Assembly: GCA_041645025.1 (NCBI GenBank)
Contig: JBAZQV010000016.1
Coordinates: 1 to 17,498 of the forward strand
Origin: GW2011-AR5 sp041645025
GTDB lineage: Archaea; Aenigmatarchaeota; Aenigmatarchaeia; GW2011-AR5
Length of the DNA stretch: 17,498 nt
Direction of reading: 5' to 3'
Part shown: positions 12,361 to 17,498 of the stretch, one piece after another
Position numbering within the stretch: the stretch's first letter is position 1
Layout: every line of letters begins with the position of its first letter
Notes under the pieces: generated by a model
Told to the model about the DNA's origin: nothing
Databases searched by the model: none
The model's input: the letters and a program-made list of their open reading frames with translations, nothing else
Position numbers and translations under genes: made by a program

Positions 12361-12831
12361 ATGAAGATTCGGAAGCTGCAGGAAAAGGACATCGGAAAGA
12401 TAGTGGCTATTATACACGATGTAATGGGGCCGACGGACGCGAAAAAAGCTTTGGAAGATATGAAGATAAGCCTTGACCCGGAGGCAAAGGTTCCCTACAA
12501 GTTCGAGGAATTTTACGTCATTGAGGTGGAAGATGAGATAGTTGCTGCCGGCGGATTCTGGTCGCTCAAATATGACCCAGCTATAGCGCGCTTGGACTGG
12601 TTTGTGGTACCGCAAAAATACCAGCGGAAGGGCTTTGGTAATATACTCATGAACTTTATCATAAACAGGGCAAAAAAACGAGGATTGAAACTTGTCCTGG
12701 CAGAGACAAGCGACAAGTATGTCACGGCTATTAATTTTTTCAAGAAGTGCGGCTTCGCTGTGGCTGCAAAGATTCCCAACTACTGGGAAGACGGCAGCGA
12801 CGTTGTTTATTTGGTAAGGCGATTGAAATAA
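12361..12831 (+). CDS. GNAT-family N-acetyltransferase
   Basis: A 156-aa acetyltransferase that would use acetyl-CoA; the acceptor is unknown. Visible are the N-terminal KIRKLQEKDIGKIVAIIHDV, the strand IEVEDEIVAAGGFW, and the acetyl-CoA motif A VVPQKYQRKGFGNILMNFIINRAKKRG (Q/R-x-x-G-x-G). Motif B is AETSDKYVTAINFFKKCGFAVAAKIPNYW with the usual FFKKCGF. The ATG has no clear ribosome binding site, and GATTATAAGT lies about 25-34 nt upstream, so the mRNA may be leaderless. The promoter region contains a CGAATTGNTG direct repeat (about 12309-12328). Confidence 0.88.
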   Translation: MKIRKLQEKDIGKIVAIIHDVMGPTDAKKALEDMKISLDPEAKVPYKFEEFYVIEVEDEIVAAGGFWSLKYDPAIARLDWFVVPQKYQRKGFGNILMNFIINRAKKRGLKLVLAETSDKYVTAINFFKKCGFAVAAKIPNYWEDGSDVVYLVRRLK

Positions 12832-12966
12832 CTAAGCACGTAGACGGCGTTTTTAGATACCTTGGATCGCTTTTTTAACTTTGCCACGAAAAGTTTCATT
12901 TCGCAAGATGGAAATGAGATACCACCAATAGAAAGGTATTTATAGTTTATTGTGTATGTATTGTGT

Positions 12967-13095
12967 ATGCAACAGAGAACTAATATTCAGATAGAACATA
13001 AAACTTTGGAGAAATTAAAAAAAATACGGATTACAAAAAGAGAAACTTACGACGAAATAATAAATCGGTTGATGAAAAATGCAAACAGCGTATAA
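12967..13095 (+). CDS. Ribbon-helix-helix-like small protein overlapping tnpB (42 aa)
   Basis: The product begins MQQRTNIQIEHKTLEKLKKI and continues RITKRETYDEIINRLMKNANSV. A short strand followed by KTLEKLKKIRITKRETYDEIINRL fits archaeal ribbon-helix-helix DNA-binding and antitoxin proteins (for example ETWEKLKKLK..GETYDEVINRLI). Its stop overlaps the tnpB start by 17 nt in another frame, so translation is probably coupled. TTTATA at 12939-12944 lies about 26 nt before the ATG, suggesting a leaderless transcript whose first codon is this ATG. It may repress the element. Nearby are two tandem ATTGTGTATG copies just before the start, possibly operator half-sites. Confidence 0.65.
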   Translation: MQQRTNIQIEHKTLEKLKKIRITKRETYDEIINRLMKNANSV

Positions 13096-14254
13096 ATTCA
13101 GATTGTATCCAACAAAAGAGCAAGAACAAAAGCTATTATGGACTCTCAACAAATGTAGGTATGTTTATAACTTTTTGCTCAACGAGTTGAATCAGCAGAA
13201 AATCATTGACAAGGCACAATTACAAGAAATGATAGTTGATTTGAAAAGAATAGAACCAGATTTACAAGGCGTTCATTCAAAGGTTCTACAATACGAAAAT
13301 TATAGATTGTTTTCCAATTTGAGAAGCCTGTCACAAACAAAGAAAAAAGGCAGAAAAGTAGGACGCTTGAGATTCAAAGGCAAAAACTGGTTCAAAACTT
13401 TCAGCTACAACCAGAGCGGATTTACCATCGTGCAGAATCAGACAAGATATGACAAACTATACCTTTCAAAAATTGGCGAAATACCGTTCATCATGCACAG
13501 GGACATAGAAGGAAAAATAAAACAGATTACAATAAAGCATAATCCTTCTGGAAAATGGTATGCTTCAATAATTGCCGAGACAAAGGATGAAATGCCAAAA
13601 GTGATAAACCAGAAGAAAGTTGGTATAGATTTGGGTCTGCAAAATTATATTTTTGATAGTGACAGAAACTATTTTGACAATCCCAAATGTCTTTACAAAT
13701 CTCTGGAAAAATTACAAAAAAATCAAAGGCGATTATCAAGAAAAAATAAAGGTTCACAGAATAGGGCTAAACAAAAGATTATTGTAGCAGGAGTTCACGC
13801 GAAAATTGTAAACCAGAGGGACGATTTTCTGCACAAGCTTTCAAGACACTATGTAGATAATTACGGCTTCATAGCAGTAGAAGACTTGCAGGTAAAGAAC
13901 ATGATAAGGAATCGCCATCTGGCAAAATCAATTTCAGACGCTTCATGGTCAAGGTTCACCCAGATGCTGTGCTACAAGGCTGAGAGAGCTGGTTGCACAG
14001 TGGTGAAGGTTGAACCAAGAGGAACAACACAAATTTGTTCAAATTGCGGAAAAAAAGTCTACAAGGAATTATGGAACAGGACGCATAAATGCACCTGTGG
14101 TCTGGAAATAAACAGAGATTACAATTCCGCAATAAATATACTAAAAAGAGCATTAGGGCAGGAATTGCCCGAATCTACGCCTGTGGAGATTGAGCCTCTA
14201 CTCAGCAATGAGCAAGTTCGGTCAGAGAAGCAGGAAGCTCCTTGCGTAAGCTAG
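13079..14254 (+). CDS. tnpB: TnpB RNA-guided nuclease
   Basis: The RuvC-like nuclease of IS200/IS605 elements, relative of Cas12, guided by a reRNA (omega RNA) made from the element's 3' end. The N-terminal MQTAYKFRLYPTKEQEQKLLWTLNKCRYVYNFLLN is the family start. RuvC residues are D184 (VGIDLGLQNY), E268 (FIAVEDLQVKNM) and D347 (INRDYNSAINIL). The zinc ribbon has C320, C323, C338 and C340 (CSNCGKK..HKCTC). All key residues are present and the length (391 aa) is normal, so it may be active. The last ~30 residues (VEIEPLLSNEQVRSEKQEAPCVS) are low in conservation and overlap the expected reRNA scaffold. No stronger start exists: the RHH-like ORF ends inside the first codons. Confidence 0.95.
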   Translation: MQTAYKFRLYPTKEQEQKLLWTLNKCRYVYNFLLNELNQQKIIDKAQLQEMIVDLKRIEPDLQGVHSKVLQYENYRLFSNLRSLSQTKKKGRKVGRLRFKGKNWFKTFSYNQSGFTIVQNQTRYDKLYLSKIGEIPFIMHRDIEGKIKQITIKHNPSGKWYASIIAETKDEMPKVINQKKVGIDLGLQNYIFDSDRNYFDNPKCLYKSLEKLQKNQRRLSRKNKGSQNRAKQKIIVAGVHAKIVNQRDDFLHKLSRHYVDNYGFIAVEDLQVKNMIRNRHLAKSISDASWSRFTQMLCYKAERAGCTVVKVEPRGTTQICSNCGKKVYKELWNRTHKCTCGLEINRDYNSAINILKRALGQELPESTPVEIEPLLSNEQVRSEKQEAPCVS

Positions 14255-14265
14255 GAGTAGTTCAC
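14160..14265 (+). ncRNA. Probable reRNA (omega RNA) scaffold at TnpB element right end
   Basis: In characterised TnpB systems the guide RNA scaffold overlaps the 3' end of tnpB and the right-end hairpin, and the guide is the sequence directly downstream. Here the hairpin CTCCT/AGGAG and TAGTTCAC occupy 14238-14265, so the guide would begin about 14264-14266 and run into the start of nadK. The 5' limit is arbitrary; only the hairpin is directly seen. Confidence 0.4.
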
Positions 14266-14294
14266 CGTTGTTTTCCAACTATTGTTGTGGTTCT

Positions 14295-15182
14295 ATGAGA
14301 CTGGGAAGAAAAAAGAACAAAATCAGCAAAGCCAGGCAGAAGAACATACAAAATGTGCTCATCGTGGCGAAACAGAACAAGGTGGGCCTTAAAGCTGCAA
14401 AAAAACTTGAGAAAATTCTAAAGAGCAGGGTAACCCAGATAAATTTTGACCGTTCTACTGCGCTGAGACTTCACAAAATTGGTCATTCCATAAGAAAGTT
14501 CAATGGAGATTTAATAATTACGCTTGGTGGCGACGGGACGTTTCTATGGACTGCGCACAAGACAGATGTTCCCATACTTCCGGTGAAACTTGAGGGCCAG
14601 GGTTTTCTCTGCAGCTGCAACTTCAAGCAGCTACTGGATAGCATGGATCGCGTACTGAAAAAAGATTACACTATAAAAGAGCGCATGCGTTTGAAATGCA
14701 GCAAGATTGCAAAGGGCAAGATTGAGAAATACATCACTGTGCGCCGCGGCGACTATCCTCTTGCACTGAATGAAATAGCGTTCGGCCGCAAACGCCCGTC
14801 GAAAATACTAAACGTTGAGTTCAAGGTCGATGGCGTTGTTTTTGACATGATAGGCGACGGCGTCATGTTTTCCACGCCTTCAGGCTCTACCGCCTACAGC
14901 TCCTCGGCTGGCGGGGCAATGATAGACCCGTCGCTTGAAATGATAAGCATAGTGCCGCTTTACCCGTTCTTTTCAAAGATAAAACCCATGATAGTGCCAA
15001 AGGACAAAAAAATCGAGGTAAGCATAGCCGGCGGTGACTGTGCTCTAGTCATAGATGGGCATGGCGGCGAATATGTCAAGAAAAATTCCATGTTTCTTAT
15101 TGAGTCAGCCACTCCGGTAAAAATAGTAACCCTCTTTGAACAGAACTTCTACGAGAAAGTCAAGAAAGGCCTGATGGCTTAA
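14295..15182 (+). CDS. nadK: NAD kinase (ATP/polyphosphate-dependent)
   Basis: Makes NADP from NAD. The family motif GGDGT is in IITLGGDGTFLW (about residues 73-84), the substrate motif ALNEIAFGR follows, and the glycine-rich GDGVMFSTPSGSTAYSSSAGG binds the second nucleotide. The PMIVP and IDGH segments of the C-terminal beta domain are present. I prefer ATG 14295 (MRLGRKKNKISKARQ, 295 aa) to an in-frame ATG at 14268, because the latter lies only a few bases after the TnpB element end and adds a cysteine-rich stretch (FSNYCCGS) not expected for the family. The element therefore sits where the original promoter should be; expression may now depend on the element. Confidence 0.92.
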   Translation: MRLGRKKNKISKARQKNIQNVLIVAKQNKVGLKAAKKLEKILKSRVTQINFDRSTALRLHKIGHSIRKFNGDLIITLGGDGTFLWTAHKTDVPILPVKLEGQGFLCSCNFKQLLDSMDRVLKKDYTIKERMRLKCSKIAKGKIEKYITVRRGDYPLALNEIAFGRKRPSKILNVEFKVDGVVFDMIGDGVMFSTPSGSTAYSSSAGGAMIDPSLEMISIVPLYPFFSKIKPMIVPKDKKIEVSIAGGDCALVIDGHGGEYVKKNSMFLIESATPVKIVTLFEQNFYEKVKKGLMA

Positions 15183-15185
15183 CTC

Positions 15186-15206
15186 CTTTTCTTTGAAAAA
15201 GAAAAG
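15186..15206 (+). terminator. Hairpin after nadK
   Basis: A perfect 9-bp stem CTTTTCTTT / AAAGAAAAG with loop GAA starts 3 nt after the nadK stop. The T-rich arm could act as an archaeal terminator. It resembles the dispersed hairpin family in having a Y-rich 5' arm, but lacks the GCGGAAAGA tail. Confidence 0.45.
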
Positions 15207-15310
15207 TAGCTACCAGTCAAAAGAAAAAGATATTATAAATTTGGCTCGCTGACGTTCGTAGAAAGACTCCTTAGCAAAGCTTTATAAAATATTTCGTAAT
15301 CTCGTATTCT

Positions 15311-15739
15311 ATGACAAAAAAATCAATTGATTTTGTATATATGGGCGGGAGTTGTCCTAGTGATGGTCGTCAGGAATATTTTTTTGATCATAAATCATCT
15401 TTTGACAGTGATTATGCTAGGGATGCATTCTTGAGGGCAAGACAAACAATTGATAGATACATGTCAATTTGGACTTATATCCCTGAATCATCTCCTCTTA
15501 GAACTCAGGATGAGACCTCTGATTTTGTAGCAAGAATGCAAGAGTTAGTGCCTGATGCTAGAGACGTATTGACTATTTTTTCTTGTAAACATGGTACAAT
15601 TTTATATCAAAGAGCAGTTAGATTTACAGATGTGGAAGATACTGATGATTTAGCCAGAAAAATAAAAAGTGTGTTACCAATCGATTTAGAAAAAGAAAAG
15701 CATAGGACTATTCAGTCGTATTTTATGGAAGTCAAGTAA
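15311..15739 (+). CDS. Hypothetical protein (142 aa)
   Basis: I do not recognise this protein. It starts MTKKSIDFVYMGGSCPSDGRQEYFFDH and is acidic. It has a central helix with alternating charge (ARDAFLRARQTIDRYMSIW) and a C-terminal helix (DDLARKIKSVLPIDLEKEKHRTIQSYFMEV). Two cysteines (GGSCPSD, IFSCKHG) show no metal-site spacing, and there is no signal peptide or membrane span. TTTATAAAATA at about 15280-15290 lies 21-31 nt before the ATG, consistent with a leaderless transcript. Codon use is strikingly AT-rich (many TTA, AGA, GAT) compared with nadK, which may indicate later acquisition. It converges with tRNA-Ile. Confidence 0.6.
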   Translation: MTKKSIDFVYMGGSCPSDGRQEYFFDHKSSFDSDYARDAFLRARQTIDRYMSIWTYIPESSPLRTQDETSDFVARMQELVPDARDVLTIFSCKHGTILYQRAVRFTDVEDTDDLARKIKSVLPIDLEKEKHRTIQSYFMEVK

Positions 15740-15753
15740 AGAAAAGGGGCTTA

Positions 15754-15827
15754 TGGGATGGATCAGATTTGAACTGACGACCTCCTGATTATCAGTCAGG
15801 TGCTCTACCAGGCTAAGCTACCATCCC
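15754..15827 (-). tRNA. tRNA-Ile (anticodon GAT)
   Basis: On the minus strand the acceptor GGGATGG pairs with CCATCCC and the discriminator is A at 15754. The anticodon stem CCTGA/TCAGG encloses loop CTGATAA, giving GAT. The T-arm is GTCAG TTCAAAT CTGAT with one G-T pair, and the D-arm is GCTT AGCCTGGTAGA GC. No intron and no encoded CCA. A TATA-like TTTATAAAAG lies at about 15852-15862, some 26-34 nt upstream on this strand. Confidence 0.95.
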
Positions 15828-15952
15828 TTTGATAGGAATTTTATTACCCCTCTTTTATAAATTCTTGAATTTTGCATCTTTTATTGTTCAGCCATTACAA
15901 ATACATTACAAAATTAGACTTTTAAGCATTTACGCTGTAGTAGTAACATCAA

Positions 15953-16036
15953 CAATCATCGTTAAAGGTGATTGTATTATGACCGATGATTGGGGATACC
16001 AAATAACACCCCATCATCAAAAAACAGGGTGTTATT
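15953..16036 (+). promoter_or_regulatory. Two inverted repeats around the start of the glycine-rich protein
   Basis: CAATCATCG (15953-15961) and CGATGATTG (15984-15992) are perfect complements and would hold the GGTGAT site and ATG 15979 in a loop. AATAACACCC (16002-16011) and GGGTGTTATT (16027-16036) form a second perfect 10-bp stem just before the alternative ATG 16042. Such paired hairpins could choose between the two starts; this is inference. Confidence 0.4.
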
Positions 16037-16725
16037 CGAGTATGAAAAACAATAAAAACCGCAGTAATCATAGCGCTACAATTGTACTGCCTATTCTGAT
16101 ACTCTTTGGCATTCTTGCCATGGGCGATGCAGGTTACGGAGGCAGTTATGGCTACGGCGGCAGCGGTTATGGGTACGGCAGCCTCTATATGCGGCCAACC
16201 ATGCCGAATTTTTACAGCAGTGGTGGTGGCATAGCTCAGGGTGGACTACGTTATAGCGGTGGAAATGTTATTCAGCCTACGATATATTCTGGTGGTAGTC
16301 CATTTAGTGGCAATCTTGTTGTTAACGCTGGTAACGTTGTGCAACCAACTTATTCGGGTGGCGGACTCGGCGGTCTTATGGGTTCAATAGTTCTGAGCGG
16401 CGGCAACAATGTGATACAACCTACATATTCAGGCAGCGGCCTCAGTGGCATTCTTGGCGGCGCCATAAGTCTGAGCGGCAGCGGCAACGTGATTCAGCCT
16501 AACATGCCTTCGGGCAGCGCAAGCTTTGGCTCTATTACACTGTCTCCGGTGCAGCTTCCTACAGGCTGTTCTTCGTGCGGCGGACAATCTTTCTTCCGCG
16601 GCGACTATAGTATAGGGTTTTCAGGCCCGGTCCAGCATGTTGAAAACATCTACACGACACCTACACGAGGCCTTTTCCGCGGCGATTTTCATTACAGCAA
16701 CGCATGGTATGTCTTGGATCCGTGA
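15979..16725 (+). CDS. Glycine-rich exported/surface protein with internal repeats and RGD motifs
   Basis: I do not recognise a named family. From ATG 15979 (248 aa) a short polar N-terminus precedes a hydrophobic segment at about 33-48 (ATIVLPILILFGILAM), then AMGDAGYGG, which fits export or membrane anchoring. The body is glycine/serine/tyrosine-rich. NVIQP-like units recur at 96-100, 119-123, 144-148 and 170-174, each followed by PTYSGG-type text and a hydrophobic strand (GLGGLMGSIVLSGG), i.e. 23-26-residue repeats that could form a beta-rich fibre or solenoid. CSSCGG is at 197-202. RGD occurs at 207-209 and 234-236, both as FRGD(Y/F). GGTGAT 6 nt before ATG 15979 decides the start; ATG 16042 would make the export signal N-terminal and is the alternative. 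Confidence 0.72.
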   Translation: MTDDWGYQITPHHQKTGCYSSMKNNKNRSNHSATIVLPILILFGILAMGDAGYGGSYGYGGSGYGYGSLYMRPTMPNFYSSGGGIAQGGLRYSGGNVIQPTIYSGGSPFSGNLVVNAGNVVQPTYSGGGLGGLMGSIVLSGGNNVIQPTYSGSGLSGILGGAISLSGSGNVIQPNMPSGSASFGSITLSPVQLPTGCSSCGGQSFFRGDYSIGFSGPVQHVENIYTTPTRGLFRGDFHYSNAWYVLDP

Positions 16726-16731
16726 GATAAA

Positions 16732-17048
16732 GACGAATGACAAATATGGTCGATTTTTTCCAATAACAAATACAATTAAAAGTGCAAAAGACGGTTTACG
16801 TGCAAAGCCGCCCGTAAAACGCTTTTAAATACTTTATTTCCAAATTAAATTTGCTCTCATGACTAGATTTAATGTAAAAGGGTCAGAAATCCTTTTGCTT
16901 ATTTCTGCAGTTAACTACGTAGTAGCCGAGAGACTACAGTCATGAAACAGCCCTTTCGTTTCTGAATGACGCACGAAGTGCGTCTGTCGGTTCGAAAGTG
17001 CTGGCGGAAAGAGAAATAATTGTTTAGAAGAATCAATGGAGTTCGAAT
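16732..17048 (+). promoter_or_regulatory. Gene-free 300-bp region and structured leader upstream of rpl3
   Basis: A TATA-like TTTTAAATAC (about 16822-16831) could start transcription near 16857, giving a leader of about 190 nt before ATG 17049. The leader contains a 28-codon open frame (16859-16945), which may be chance, then hairpin repeat copy 5 (16948-17012). GGAG at about 17037-17040 precedes the rpl3 start. No other gene is convincing in this stretch. Confidence 0.45.
16948..17012 (+). repeat. Hairpin repeat, copy 5, in the rpl3 leader
   Basis: CAGC (16948-16951) pairs with GCTG (17000-17003), then a C-T mismatch, CTTTC (16953-16957) with GAAAG (16994-16998), and the tail GCGGAAAGA (17004-17012). 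The apical loop is enlarged by 36 nt that contain a 7-bp hairpin GACGCAC/GTGCGTC (16968-16984). Confidence 0.6.
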
Positions 17049-17498
17049 ATGCCTAAGCGAACAAGACCGCGACACGGGTCGTTGCAATACTGGCCGAGAA
17101 AACGAGCAAAAGAAATAGTCGCCAGAACGAGGCATTGGCCTGCTACAAAAGAACCCAAGTTGCTTGGCTTCGCCGGATGGAAAGCTGGCATGACGCACGT
17201 GCAGCTTGTTGATCAAAACAATAAGTCGCCAACATTTGGCAAGGTTATTTTTAAGACGGTAACAGTTCTTGATGCTCCTTCTCTCTTCGTTTGTGCCCTT
17301 CGTTTTTATAAAAAATCTTCTTCTCGTGTTGTTGTTGGTGAAAAATGGGCAAAGCTACCAAAGGATATCAAATTGAAAATAAAAGCAAATTCTAAATCCC
17401 AGACGCCTGCAGAATTTGATGATGTTCGACTTGTTGTTGCTATGCAGCCTGTAAAGAGCGGTATGCGCATAACAAAAAGCGATACCTTTGAGATGGGT
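17049..17498 (+). CDS. rpl3: 50S ribosomal protein L3 (uL3), 5' part
   Basis: An early-assembly protein of the large subunit close to the peptidyl transferase centre. The first 150 codons are open to the window end. MPKRTRPRHGSLQYWPRKRA is the archaeal/eukaryal-type N-terminus, followed by RTRHWP, GFAGWKAGMTHVQLVD and FKTVTVLDAPSLFV, all family blocks. The full protein would be about 330-350 aa, so more than half lies outside the window. GGAG about 8 nt upstream supports ATG 17049. In archaea this gene usually heads the L3-L4-L23-L2 operon, so the leader described above may control a large ribosomal operon. Confidence 0.95.
   Translation, partial: MPKRTRPRHGSLQYWPRKRAKEIVARTRHWPATKEPKLLGFAGWKAGMTHVQLVDQNNKSPTFGKVIFKTVTVLDAPSLFVCALRFYKKSSSRVVVGEKWAKLPKDIKLKIKANSKSQTPAEFDDVRLVVAMQPVKSGMRITKSDTFEMG

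Larger units (their letters stand above)
12890..14265 (+). mobile_element. TnpB-only (IS1341-type) element of the IS200/IS605 superfamily
   Basis: The element carries an RHH-like ORF and tnpB but no tnpA. A 7-bp hairpin TCATTTC (12896-12902) / GAAATGA (12911-12917) may be the left-end structure. At the right end CTCCT...AGGAG (about 14238-14256) is followed by TAGTTCAC, a familiar end for this family. Left and right borders are estimates. Mobility would need a TnpA in trans. Confidence 0.6.

Noticed and set aside
12280..12615. Minus-strand 111-codon frame opposite the acetyltransferase
   Set aside because: Overlaps the conserved acetyltransferase gene and the intergenic promoter region; no family features.
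15979..16725. Glycine-rich gene as a second DGR target
   Set aside because: Its repeats are internal protein repeats with no adenine-biased relation to the template-like segment and no lectin-type end.
16859..16945. 28-codon leader peptide before rpl3
   Set aside because: It has no ribosome binding site and no recognisable regulatory composition; a chance frame is as likely. Mentioned only within the leader entry.

Overview
The window looks archaeal. It carries archaeal-type peptide release factor aRF1, an archaeal/eukaryal-type valyl-tRNA synthetase, archaeal cytidylate kinase, ribosomal protein uL3 with the archaeal N-terminus, tRNA genes without encoded CCA, and a tRNA whose introns fit bulge-helix-bulge (BHB) splicing sites. 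Several genes have a TATA-like box about 25 nt before the ATG with no room for a leader, while others use GGTG- or AAGGA-type ribosome binding sites. Short intergenic gaps and TnpB/IS200 elements would suit a small-genome (possibly DPANN) archaeon, but the lineage is inferred, not shown.

Layout. (1) 1-1840 is an accessory, decaying region: a gene for a formylglycine-generating-enzyme/C-type-lectin-like protein is split by an IS200-type element (tnpA, 395-826). Its 3' end (1189-1261) is matched by a second segment (1659-1773) in which the variable codons are almost all AAC. The differences fall mainly on adenines, the signature of a diversity-generating retroelement (DGR) variable region and template repeat. 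No reverse transcriptase is present, the template is interrupted by a small palindrome, and a possible TnpB remnant lies between the two repeats. (2) 1841-10396 is mostly housekeeping: lemA on the plus strand, then on the minus strand a Cas4/RecB-like nuclease, AlkD-like glycosylase, aRF1, ValRS, an MBL-fold hydrolase and a DNA methyltransferase. Paired ~50-bp palindromes precede aRF1 and valS. (3) 10437-12360 has cmk, a tRNA-Ala(CGC) with two predicted introns (15 nt in the D-loop and 112 nt in the anticodon loop), hsp20, tRNA-Ala(GGC), a small orphan gene and several copies of a hairpin repeat with compensatory changes. (4) 12361-15310 has a GNAT acetyltransferase, a TnpB element with a short ribbon-helix-helix ORF overlapping tnpB, and NAD kinase directly behind the element's right end. 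(5) 15311-17498 has an orphan gene, tRNA-Ile(GAT), a glycine-rich exported protein with internal repeats and two RGD tripeptides, a structured leader and the start of rpl3.

The main candidates for a second look are the DGR-like repeat pair, the doubly interrupted tRNA-Ala(CGC), the dispersed hairpin family that also sits inside that tRNA's intron and in the rpl3 leader, and the tandem palindromes before valS and aRF1.
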